A stretch of 64,000 bases of DNA, taken from contig NZ_JAAAHS010000001.1 of assembly GCF_009908195.1 (NCBI RefSeq), forward strand, positions 1-64,000, in the 5' to 3' direction. Numbering within the stretch: position 1 is the stretch's first letter; every line of letters begins with the position of its first letter. The position numbers and the translations under genes were made by a program. The notes beneath the pieces are model-generated. The model was not told the origin of the DNA. It worked only from the letters and a program-made list of their open reading frames with translations, and ran no database searches. This document shows positions 26,740-34,302 of this stretch, in pieces. This DNA is from Streptomyces boluensis. Its GTDB lineage: Bacteria > Actinomycetota > Actinomycetes > Streptomycetales > Streptomycetaceae.

Positions 26740-27884
26740 GCGGCCCCCTCCAGCAGTCGCTGCAACCTCGGCCAGCCACGCTCGTAGGCGAACGACTCCG
26801 CACCCCACCGCAGGGCCGGCACCGCCACCACGAGGCCCGTGGAACTCCGGTCGATGACACACACCTCAGCGATCCGCCGCCGCCCCGCTCGGTCCCGTAC
26901 GAGATGGAGCACCACCGAGACCGCCGCGGCCACCTGGCTGTGCAGCGCCGCCCGGTCCAGACCCGCCGCGGTGCCGAGGGCCTCGAGGCGGGCCGGCACG
27001 TCGGTGGCGGCGTTGGCGTGGAGCGTGCCGCACCCTCCTTCGTGGCCGGTGTTCAGCGCGGCGAGGAGGTGCACGACCTCCGCTCCGCGCACCTCGCCGA
27101 CGACCAGCCGGTCGGGCCGCATACGCAGGGCCTGACGGACCAGGTCCCGCAGGGTGACGCGGCCCGCGCCCTCCTGGTTGGCGGGCCGGGTCTCAAGCCG
27201 CACCACGTGCGGATGGTCAGGGCGCAGCTCGGCGGAGTCCTCGGCCAGCACGATCCGCTCGTCGGGTCCGACCAGACCGAGGAGAGCCGACAACAAGGTG
27301 GTCTTGCCCGAGCCCGTACCCCCGCTGATCAGAAACGAGATCCGGGCGTCGACCAGCGCGCGCAGCACCCGGTCACCGCCGGGCGGCACCGTGCCCGCCT
27401 CGACCAACTCCGTGAGCGAGAAGGCCTTCGGCCGCACCACCCGCAGCGACAGACAGGTCGAGCCGACGGCCACCGGTGTAAGCACCGCGTGCAACCGCGT
27501 CCCGTCGGGCAGCCGGGCGTCCACCCAGGGCCGGGCGTCGTCAAGACGGCGCCCGGCAACCGCGGCGAGCCGCTGGGCGAGCCGTCGCACCGCGCCCGCG
27601 TCCGTGAACGACACCCGGGTGAGCTCAAGGCCACTGCCCCGGTCCACCCACACCTGGTCGGGCCCGGACACCAGCACGTCGGTCACCTCGGGGTCGGCGA
27701 GCAGCGCCTCCAGCGGCCCCGCTCCGACCAGCTCTGAGCGCAAGTCCCGCACCACACGCAGTAGTTCGGCATCGCCCAGGACCCGGCCCTGTTCCCGCAG
27801 TGCCCGCGCCACCCCTGCCGGTGTCGGATCGGCGCCGGACGCGGCGAGCCACTGTCGTACTCCGTCGAGCAGTTCGGCCGTCAT
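26736..27884 (-). CDS. tadA: Tad/CpaF secretion ATPase
   Basis: 382-aa hexameric ATPase powering Tad pilus assembly. An N-terminal helical domain is followed by the RecA-like core: Walker [16 protein letters not shown] (about residues 185-200), an Asp box, Walker B near [15 protein letters not shown], and the His box [14 protein letters not shown]. All catalytic motifs are intact. ATGA overlap with the upstream ssd-like gene. Confidence 0.92.
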   Translation of the reverse strand: MTAELLDGVRQWLAASGADPTPAGVARALREQGRVLGDAELLRVVRDLRSELVGAGPLEALLADPEVTDVLVSGPDQVWVDRGSGLELTRVSFTDAGAVRRLAQRLAAVAGRRLDDARPWVDARLPDGTRLHAVLTPVAVGSTCLSLRVVRPKAFSLTELVEAGTVPPGGDRVLRALVDARISFLISGGTGSGKTTLLSALLGLVGPDERIVLAEDSAELRPDHPHVVRLETRPANQEGAGRVTLRDLVRQALRMRPDRLVVGEVRGAEVVHLLAALNTGHEGGCGTLHANAATDVPARLEALGTAAGLDRAALHSQVAAAVSVVLHLVRDRAGRRRIAEVCVIDRSSTGLVVAVPALRWGAESFAYERGWPRLQRLLEGAA

Positions 27885-28972
27885 GACGCGCCCTCCACCG
27901 GAACGCGCTCCCAGAAGCCCGCGCAGAACCGGGCGAGCGCACCACGCGCGTCGGCACCCGGTGGCCGCTCGCCCTTCGTGAGGCCGTGCTCCTCCGGAAC
28001 CTCGCCCGCGAGCGGGAGGCCGAGCAGCCGGGCGACCTGTTCGCCGTCGAGACCCGCGGTGCCGGGGCCTCGGACCACGGCACGCAGGTCCCGCAGCACC
28101 ATCCCGACCGCCGAGGCGACCCGGCCGGCCGCCGCCACCGCGCGCAGCTCGGCCGGAACCACGAGGAGGCCGACATCGACCTGCGCCAGCGCTTCCGCGA
28201 TGCCCTCGTCCACGCGGCGCGGCAGGTCCACCACGACCACACCGCCGCGGCGGCGGGCAGCCGCGAGTACGGCCCGCATGGCACCCGGAGGCACCGTCAC
28301 CGTGTCGCCCCGGTCCCAGCTGAGCACCCGCAGGTCGTGCAGGCGGGGCAGCGACTCCTCCAGCGCCCTGGCCCCGACGCGCCCCTTGGACTCGGCGAAC
28401 GCGGGCCAGCGCAGCCCCTTCGTGGTCTCACCGCCGAGCAGTACGTCCAGGCCGCCGCCCAAGGGGTCCGCGTCGATGAGCATGGTGCGCGTACCGGACC
28501 GCGCCGAGGTCAGCGCCAGGGCGCACGCGAGCGAGGAAGCCCCCGCGCCGCCCCTGCCTCCGACCACGCCGATGGTCAGCGCCGGTTCTCCCACGCCCTC
28601 GGCGACATCCGCGATGCGGTCGACGAGCCACGGTTCGGCGTCCGGCAGCCGCAGCACATGGTCGGCGCCGATCTCCACCGCCCGCTGCCAGACATCGGGG
28701 TCGTCCTGGTCGTGGCCGACGAGGACGACGCCACGTCGCCGGGCGGCGCCGCGCACCCGGTGCACCGCGTCGTCGCCGACCAGGACCATCGGCGCCGCCT
28801 CCCAGCCGCCCCTGCGCTCCGGCACCCCGTGATGGACCTCGGGCCTCGCCCCCGCGGCGGCACACAGCTTCAGCAGATCGTCGAGCAACCGCGGATCCTC
28901 GGTGACGATCAGCGGCCCGGCCCGCTCCTCTTCCTCGGCCGATCCCCGGTCATGCGTGATCGAACCCGTCAT
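27881..28972 (-). CDS. CpaE/Ssd-like MinD-family protein, first gene of the Tad operon
   Basis: 363 aa. N-terminal ~130 residues look like a receiver-like domain (LIVTEDPRLLDDLLKLCAAA; VLVGHDQDDPDVW), as in CpaE. The C-terminal ParA/MinD fold has GVVGGRGGAGASSLACALAL in place of KGGVGKST: both P-loop lysines are absent (Arg and Ala), so ATP hydrolysis is doubtful. VDLPRRVDEGIAEAL is the switch II region. The M. tuberculosis homologue Rv3660c (Ssd) has been linked to septum-site control (recalled). Likely positions the Tad machine or affects division. Confidence 0.85.
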   Translation of the reverse strand: MTGSITHDRGSAEEEERAGPLIVTEDPRLLDDLLKLCAAAGARPEVHHGVPERRGGWEAAPMVLVGDDAVHRVRGAARRRGVVLVGHDQDDPDVWQRAVEIGADHVLRLPDAEPWLVDRIADVAEGVGEPALTIGVVGGRGGAGASSLACALALTSARSGTRTMLIDADPLGGGLDVLLGGETTKGLRWPAFAESKGRVGARALEESLPRLHDLRVLSWDRGDTVTVPPGAMRAVLAAARRRGGVVVVDLPRRVDEGIAEALAQVDVGLLVVPAELRAVAAAGRVASAVGMVLRDLRAVVRGPGTAGLDGEQVARLLGLPLAGEVPEEHGLTKGERPPGADARGALARFCAGFWERVPVEGAS

Positions 28973-29280
28973 GACGCGGCCCCCCCTCTCGCTTGTGAAC
29001 GTTGCGAACGATGTGAATCCGGCAGCCGCGATGGCGCCGATGAACGGGGCACGGACTTCGCGGCTGGAATCACGATGAGGCGAGGCGGGAAATCGTGTGG
29101 ATCTTGGTCAAAAACTGTGGACAACTCAGCGGTTGTGAATAACTTCGTCACCCAAACCGGTGACGCCACAGAAATCTCCCGCAGAGCAGCGCATCCACTA
29201 CGCACAGTCACGGATCTTGGGATGCGGCAGGCACACGCCGGACAGGCGTGACCAGGGCCAGGGAGGGCTGGAGAGGGCAA
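28973..29280. other. Tad operon upstream region
   Basis: About 310 bp with no gene. It presumably includes the ssd/tad promoter. One perfect DnaA-box-like 9-mer (TTGTCCACA, minus strand, 29124-29116) is present but isolated. Confidence 0.45.
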
Positions 29281-29460
29281 GAAAAAGGGGCCCAACCGGG
29301 CCCGGACATGCGACGACCCCCGCCGGGGGGGAGAGCGGGGGTCGTCCCCACGGTCCGACTCGGGGGGGGAGGAGCCAGACCGGGTTAGCACGGTCGCGAA
29401 CGATCCGTGACTTCCATGGTGTACCCGAGAGCCTTCTCAGGCAAACCCACGCGCCACACC
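29281..29460 (-). ncRNA. Candidate small RNA between the ssd-like and HAD genes
   Basis: On the minus strand a canonical terminator (GGGCCC-N4-GGGCCC then CTTTTT, 29303-29282) follows a 12-bp GC hairpin (29312-29346). No minus-strand protein gene ends here, since the HAD gene to the right is on the plus strand, so the terminator implies a short antisense or intergenic transcript. S. coelicolor has a described sRNA, scr3558, named for this neighbourhood (recalled). The right end is a guess. Confidence 0.35.
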
Positions 29461-29481
29461 TTACGCCGAATGGTTGGCGCC

Positions 29482-29487
29482 TATGCT
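29482..29487 (+). promoter_or_regulatory. -10 box of HAD gene
   Basis: TATGCT ends 7 nt before the GTG at 29495. It favours a leaderless GTG start over the overlapping ATG at 29483, which would lie inside the box. Confidence 0.45.
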
Positions 29488-29494
29488 CGGGCTC

Positions 29495-30316
29495 GTGGAA
29501 AACCACTCCTTGCCCCGCACAGCTGCCTTCTTTGACCTGGACAAGACGGTCATTGCGAAGTCGAGCACGCTCACCTTCAGCAAGTCCTTCTACCAAGGCG
29601 GACTGATCAACCGCAGGGCCGTACTGCGCACCGCATATGCGCAGTTCGTGTTTCTCGCGGGTGGCGCCGATCACGACCAGATGGAGCGTATGCGCGCATA
29701 CCTGTCGGCACTCTGCCGCGGGTGGAACGTGCAACAGGTCAAGGAGATCGTCGCCGAGACGCTGCACGACCTCATCGACCCGATCATTTACGACGAGGCC
29801 GCCTCCCTCATCGAGGAGCACCACACAGCCGGCCGCGATGTCGTGATCGTCTCCACTTCGGGTGCCGAGGTCGTCGAGCCGATCGGCGAACTCCTGGGCG
29901 CGGACCGGGTGGTGGCGACCCGCATGGTGGTCGGCGAGGACGGCTGCTTCACGGGCGAGGTGGAGTACTACGCGTACGGCCCGACGAAGGCCGAGGCGAT
30001 CCGGGAACTTGCCAGGTCGGAGGGGTACGACCTGGACCGCTGCTACGCGTACAGCGACTCGGCGACCGACGTACCCATGCTGGAGACGGTCGGCCACCCG
30101 CACGCGGTCAACCCGGACCGCGCGCTGCGGCGTGAGGCGCTCGCCCGGGACTGGCCGGTGCTGGATTTCCACCGGCCGGTCCGCCTGAAGCAGCGGGTAC
30201 CTGCCCTGTCGGCTCCGCCGCGACCCGCGCTGGTCGCGGCGGCCGCGGTCGGGGCGGCAGCGGCAACCGCGGGGCTCGTCTGGTTCGCGAGTCGGCGGCG
30301 TGCACTCGCCTCGTGA
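29495..30316 (+). CDS. HAD-IB phosphatase (SerB-like) with C-terminal membrane anchor
   Basis: 273 aa. Catalytic loop FFDLDKTVIAKSS supplies the two aspartates, STSGAEVVEP is motif II, the lysine in GPTKAEAI is motif III, and YSDSATDVPML holds the motif IV aspartates. A C2-type helical cap lies between. The last ~45 residues hold a hydrophobic helix (LVAAAAVGAAAATAGLVWF) and basic end, so it probably sits on the inner membrane face. Related proteins are called phosphoserine phosphatase-like; the substrate may be a phospholipid or phosphoserine. Homologous in position to Rv3661 (recalled). Confidence 0.88.
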   Translation: MENHSLPRTAAFFDLDKTVIAKSSTLTFSKSFYQGGLINRRAVLRTAYAQFVFLAGGADHDQMERMRAYLSALCRGWNVQQVKEIVAETLHDLIDPIIYDEAASLIEEHHTAGRDVVIVSTSGAEVVEPIGELLGADRVVATRMVVGEDGCFTGEVEYYAYGPTKAEAIRELARSEGYDLDRCYAYSDSATDVPMLETVGHPHAVNPDRALRREALARDWPVLDFHRPVRLKQRVPALSAPPRPALVAAAAVGAAAATAGLVWFASRRRALAS

Positions 30317-30399
30317 ATTCGGGTCGGCCCCAGCGGAAACACAAGGGCGCCGGTTCGCCCGTATTTGAACCTAAAAGTAAAGATGTGAGCCCAGGGCTT

Positions 30400-30678
30400 T
30401 CGCATACCCCATGACAGGAGTACAAAGGAGTCAACGGCCCGCGAGACCAAGGACATCCGAGAGGATCACCTTTAAACGCAACTGAAGGCCCCACGGACCG
30501 AAGCATGGACGCCAAGCACCCACGCGACGTCGACCCGTCGATTACGGGCCAGCCGCACCAGGCAACGGGCAAAGTCCCCGACCTGATGGGCAATATTTCG
30601 AGGACGCATGGTAACTGGGTGAACATGCCAGCGGCGGTACCAGGACTGGTACCGCCGCAACCCTGTTCAGGGACTTTT
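30400..30678 (+). ncRNA. Candidate Ms1/MTS2823/scr3559-type RNA (6S-like)
   Basis: The 412-bp gap between the HAD gene and the Fic-like gene has no credible ORF. It ends in a 13-bp perfect hairpin (GCGGCGGTACCAG, 2-nt loop) and a second stem CCCTG/CAGGG before TTTTT on the plus strand. Internal small stems such as ATCC-GAGA-GGAT (30455-30466, GNRA loop) suggest structured RNA. In M. tuberculosis MTS2823, the Ms1 homologue, lies between Rv3661 and Rv3662c, and in S. coelicolor the 6S-like scr3559 lies by SCO3559, which is exactly this position (recalled). Ms1 binds core RNA polymerase. The 5' end is unknown. Confidence 0.55.
30631..30678 (+). terminator. Double hairpin terminator of the candidate RNA
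   Basis: Stem 30631-30643/30646-30658 (13 bp, perfect), then stem 30661-30665/30668-30672 followed by ACTTTTT. Confidence 0.8.
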
Positions 30679-30728
30679 TCGAAGCTTCCTTTTCTGAAGT
30701 TCCCGGGACATCGCCCCGAAAGTCGCCG

Positions 30729-31544
30729 TCAGGCCGCTCCGCGCTGAAGCGCCTCGCAGACCGCCGTCGACTCCCGCGCCCCGAGCTCAACCGCCTTGCC
30801 ACAGTGCGCGATCCACGCCGCCATGCCCTCCGGCGTACCGGATGCGTACCCGTCGAGCGCGGCCACATAGGCGGCGCGTCCCAGCTCCCCGTGACCGGCC
30901 TCGGCCGGGCAGATCGCCTTCGGGTCGAGGCCGCTGCCGACCAGCACGAGGCGCTGCGCCGCCCGCGCGACCAGGCCGTTGTACGAGCCGAAGGGGCGCA
31001 GCGCGAGCAGCTCGCCGTGCACCACCGCCGCGGTCACCAGGGCGGGCGCGGAACTCCCGGCGATGATCAGTTCCGACAGGCCCTCCAGGCGCCCGGCGAC
31101 CTCGTCCGCGGTGGGCACCGGAAGCTCCACGACCGGTTCATCGACCGGCTCGCCCGCGAGCCGCGGCCGCCCCACCGTGTCCTCCTGCACGCCGGCCGCG
31201 ACCAGGTGCAGGCGGGCCAGGACGCGCAGCGGGGACTGCCGCCAGATGGACAGGAGTTGTCCCGCCTCGGCGGTGAGCCGGAGCGCGCCGCCCACCACGC
31301 GGGACTCCGCGTCACCGCTGAAGTCACTGCGCCTGCGCACCTCTTCGAGCGCCCAGTCGGCGCCGGACAGCGCGGCGGAACCACGGGCTCCACGGAGCGC
31401 CGCCTCGGCGGTGATCTCGGCGCTGCGGCGGCGCATGACGCGGTGGCCGTAGACCCGGTCGACGCTCTTGCGCACGGACTCCACGGACTCGGGGACGCCC
31501 GGCAGCGAGGCCAGCGCGGAGAGCGGATCGGCTGTCGTACTCAT
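30729..31544 (-). CDS. Degenerate Fic-like protein (Rv3662c family)
   Basis: 271 aa; from ATG 31544 (MSTTADPLSALASLPGVPESV). A helical protein whose central segment LLALRPFGSYNGLVARAAQR (about residues 178-197) matches the Fic core HPFxDGNGRxxR. However the catalytic His is Leu and GNGR is replaced by YNGL, so AMP transfer is unlikely. Conserved in position next to the HAD gene in mycobacteria, where it is often mislabelled oxidoreductase. Leaderless promoter TAGGCT (31558-31553). Function unknown. Confidence 0.75.
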   Translation of the reverse strand: MSTTADPLSALASLPGVPESVESVRKSVDRVYGHRVMRRRSAEITAEAALRGARGSAALSGADWALEEVRRRSDFSGDAESRVVGGALRLTAEAGQLLSIWRQSPLRVLARLHLVAAGVQEDTVGRPRLAGEPVDEPVVELPVPTADEVAGRLEGLSELIIAGSSAPALVTAAVVHGELLALRPFGSYNGLVARAAQRLVLVGSGLDPKAICPAEAGHGELGRAAYVAALDGYASGTPEGMAAWIAHCGKAVELGARESTAVCEALQRGAA

Positions 31545-31552
31545 AGGTAAGC

Positions 31553-31558
31553 AGCCTA
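31553..31558 (-). promoter_or_regulatory. -10 box of Fic-like gene
   Basis: Minus-strand TAGGCT with an 8-nt gap to the ATG at 31544. Confidence 0.45.
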
Positions 31559-31632
31559 CGCACTGGGCCCCGCCACCCCACGATGGAGTGGTCTTCTTCA
31601 CGTGGAGTGACCGCGTACCGCGACCATCGCAC

Positions 31633-31638
31633 TACTCT
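31633..31638 (+). promoter_or_regulatory. -10 box of CooC-like ATPase gene
   Basis: TACTCT lies 8 nt before the ATG at 31647 and 2 nt before an in-frame GTG at 31641; this favours the ATG as a leaderless start. Confidence 0.4.
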
Positions 31639-31646
31639 TCGTGAAC

Positions 31647-32657
31647 ATGAAGATCGCTTTCGTGGGGAAGGGCGGCAGCGGCAAGACCACGCTGTCCTCG
31701 CTCTTCATCCGACACATCGCCGCCACCGGCTCGCCCGTCGTCGCGGTCGACGCCGACATCAACCAGCACCTGGGTCCCGCCCTCGGTCTCGACGACGAAG
31801 AGGCCGCGGCGCTGCCCGCGATGGGCGCGCAGCTGCCGCTCATCAAGGACCATCTGCGCGGCAGCAACCCGCGGATCGCCTCCGCCGAGACAATGATCAA
31901 GACCACGCCCCCCGGCAGCGGTTCGCGACTGCTGCGGGTGCGCGAGGACAACCCGGTGTACGACGCGTGTGCGCGGACGCTGGAACTCGACGGCGCCGCC
32001 ATCCGTTTGATGGTCACCGGCCCCTTCACCGAATCAGACCTCGGCGTCGCCTGCTACCACTCCAAGGTGGGCGCCGTGGAGTTGTGCCTCAACCACCTCG
32101 TGGACGGCCGCGACGAGTTCGTCGTGGTCGACATGACGGCGGGCTCCGACTCGTTCGCCTCCGGCATGTTCACCCGCTTCGACATGACGTTCCTGGTGGC
32201 CGAGCCGACCCGTAAGGGCGTGTCCGTCTACCGCCAGTACAAGGAGTACGCACGGGACTTCGGCGTCGCCCTCAGGGTCGTCGGGAACAAGGTGCAGGGG
32301 CAGGACGACATCGACTTCCTGCGCGCGGAGGTGGGCGACGACCTGCTCGTCACGGTCGGACACTCGGACTGGGTACGGGCGATGGAGAAGGGTCGGCCGC
32401 CCCGCTTCGAGCTGCTCGAGAACGCCAACCGGCACGCCCTGGCGACGATGTTCACCGCCGCCGACGCCACATACGGGCACCGCGACTGGGAGCGGTACAC
32501 CCGGCAGATGGTGCACTTCCACCTGAAGAACGCGGCGAGTTGGGGGAACGCGAAGACCGGGGCCGACCTGGCGGACCAGGTCGACCCCGACTTCGTACTG
32601 CGTGAGAACCCCGAGACGGTCGGGGTCAGTGCTGCGGGTGCTCCTCAGCCGGCTTGA
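31647..32657 (+). CDS. ParA/CooC-like P-loop ATPase
   Basis: 336 aa. Opens with MKIAFVGKGGSGKTTLSSLF, a full deviant Walker A including the signature lysine, then VVAVDADINQHLG. Switch II-like FVVVDMTAGSDSF (residues about 155-170) and VGNKVQ (base recognition) complete the fold. Closest recalled relatives are CooC/nitrogenase-reductase-like ATPases involved in metal-centre assembly, but the CooC zinc CxC is not seen. Its 3' end overlaps the convergent deacetylase-like gene by 32 bp. Function unknown. Confidence 0.85.
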   Translation: MKIAFVGKGGSGKTTLSSLFIRHIAATGSPVVAVDADINQHLGPALGLDDEEAAALPAMGAQLPLIKDHLRGSNPRIASAETMIKTTPPGSGSRLLRVREDNPVYDACARTLELDGAAIRLMVTGPFTESDLGVACYHSKVGAVELCLNHLVDGRDEFVVVDMTAGSDSFASGMFTRFDMTFLVAEPTRKGVSVYRQYKEYARDFGVALRVVGNKVQGQDDIDFLRAEVGDDLLVTVGHSDWVRAMEKGRPPRFELLENANRHALATMFTAADATYGHRDWERYTRQMVHFHLKNAASWGNAKTGADLADQVDPDFVLRENPETVGVSAAGAPQPA

Positions 32658-33918
32658 CGGCGGGGGCGCCCGGAACGCCCTTGGGCGCCGGAGCGGGACG
32701 GCCGGAGAAGAAGGCCGGCCAGCCCTCCTTCGGCGCCTTGCCCACGGGCAGGTCGGCGAGCTTCGCCAGGACCTTCGGGTCCTGGGCGTCCAGCCAGTCG
32801 GAGAGCTGGCGGAAGGAGACGCAGCGGACCTCGCTCTTGGTGCAGACCCGCTCGATGGTCTCCTCGATGGCACGCATGTAGGTGCCGCCGTTCCAGGACT
32901 CGAAGTGGTTGCCGATGATCAGCGGGGCGCGGTTGCCCTTGTAGGCGCGGTCGAAGCCCTGGATCAGGCCGTCGCGCATCTGGTCGCCCCAGTACTCGTG
33001 CTTCGACGGGTCACCCTGTGAGCTGGTGCCGGACTGGTTGACCATGAAGTTGTAGTCCATGGTCAGCGTCTCGAACTTCCGCCCGGGGACCGGGACCAGC
33101 TGCATCGACAGGTCCCACAGGCCGGCCTTCTTCTTCGGCCAGACCTGGTTGTTGACGCCGCTGGTGTCGTAGCGGAAGCCGAGCTCGCGGGCCGCGCGGG
33201 TGAAGTTCTTCTGCCCCTCGAGGCAGGGCGTGCGGGCGCCGATGAGCTCCTTTTCGTAGTCGAAGGGCAGTGCCGCGGCCTTCTTGGCGCCGGTGTTCGT
33301 CTTCCAGCGCTTCACGAAGGACTTGGCCTGCTCGATCTCCGACTTCCACTCCTCGACCGACCACTCGCCGACCCCGCCGCCCTTGCCGCAGAAGTGGCCG
33401 TTGAAGTGCGTGCCGATCTCGTTGCCCTCCAGCCACGCGCCGCGCAGCTGGGTCACGGTGTTCTCGATGCCCTCGGTGTCGTTGAAGCCGATGTCGGAGC
33501 GGCCTGCCGAGTGCTGCGGCGGCTCGTAGAGGTCCTTCTTGTCCTCGGGGAGCATGTACACGCCGCTGAGGAAGTACGTCATGGTGGCGTTGTTCTTCTT
33601 CGCCACCTTGCGGAAGTGCGAGAACAGCTTCTGGCTGTCCTCGCCCGCGCCGTCCCAGGAGAACACCACGAACTGCGGCGGCTTCTGACCCGGCTTCAGC
33701 CGTTCTGCCGTGGGCAGATGCGGCTGGGTTCCGGTGTACGCGGTGGATCCGTCGCCGATGAGCCGGACCGCGCTCTTGGGGGCGGGCGCGGGCTGCGCCT
33801 TCTTCGGGCCGTGCGCGCCTTCCTTGACGCCGGTCGCAGCGCTTCCGCAACCGGCCAGTGCGACGGCGCAGGCCGCGACGGCGACGCCCGCGGCGAGCTT
33901 CTTGGTGGCGGCCATCAT
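32626..33918 (-). CDS. Lipoprotein with polysaccharide-deacetylase-like fold
   Basis: 430 aa. Lipobox ALAGC follows a short signal peptide, then a Pro/Ala/Lys linker. The catalytic region resembles NodB-type deacetylases: FVVFSWDGAGED aligns with the FDDGP motif (Asp kept) and EIGTHFNGHFCGKGG with the HxxxH metal motif. Later PLIIGNHFESWNGG matches the HxxxW-type motif region. The tail is Pro/Ala/Lys-rich. ATG at 33918 with GAGGTGG upstream. Likely modifies cell-wall or surface glycans; substrate unknown. Confidence 0.8.
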   Translation of the reverse strand: MMAATKKLAAGVAVAACAVALAGCGSAATGVKEGAHGPKKAQPAPAPKSAVRLIGDGSTAYTGTQPHLPTAERLKPGQKPPQFVVFSWDGAGEDSQKLFSHFRKVAKKNNATMTYFLSGVYMLPEDKKDLYEPPQHSAGRSDIGFNDTEGIENTVTQLRGAWLEGNEIGTHFNGHFCGKGGGVGEWSVEEWKSEIEQAKSFVKRWKTNTGAKKAAALPFDYEKELIGARTPCLEGQKNFTRAARELGFRYDTSGVNNQVWPKKKAGLWDLSMQLVPVPGRKFETLTMDYNFMVNQSGTSSQGDPSKHEYWGDQMRDGLIQGFDRAYKGNRAPLIIGNHFESWNGGTYMRAIEETIERVCTKSEVRCVSFRQLSDWLDAQDPKVLAKLADLPVGKAPKEGWPAFFSGRPAPAPKGVPGAPAVKPAEEHPQH

Positions 33919-34302
33919 CCGCCCACCTCTTCCTTCGGGTCGTGATTCTTCGGCGTGGAGGGGGCCGGGCGCGCCTGAATTCGCCGGGAATTCCGACATG
34001 AAGGGATGAAACACCCAACCCAGAAATTTCGTCCTATAACCGACGGTGCCGTCAAAGTCGCATGCCCGCCCGAACCAGCCGGAACGACAAGCCGCACGAA
34101 AGGACTAATCACTCTCCGGAGTGAATACTTACCCCATTCGCCCGGAATATCCGACCCTTGCCTTTACTCTCCATTACGGTTTGTTTACCGAGAGTTGATT
34201 AATCCCGCCGCTGTACGCCGTGACCCACGGCCGCGTCCCCCTGCCCCGGTACCGCCCCGGGGAGTCCGAGCGACCGCGTAAGCCCCGGAGGAGACGGGAA
34301 CC
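33919..34302. other. Divergent promoter region, deacetylase-like / SulP-CA
   Basis: About 380 bp, noticeably AT-rich around 34010-34200. No gene or clear operator found. Confidence 0.5.

Noticed and set aside
29116-29124. Perfect DnaA box (TTGTCCACA)
   Set aside because: Single isolated copy with no cluster and no dnaA/dnaN nearby, so not an origin; could be chance or titration.
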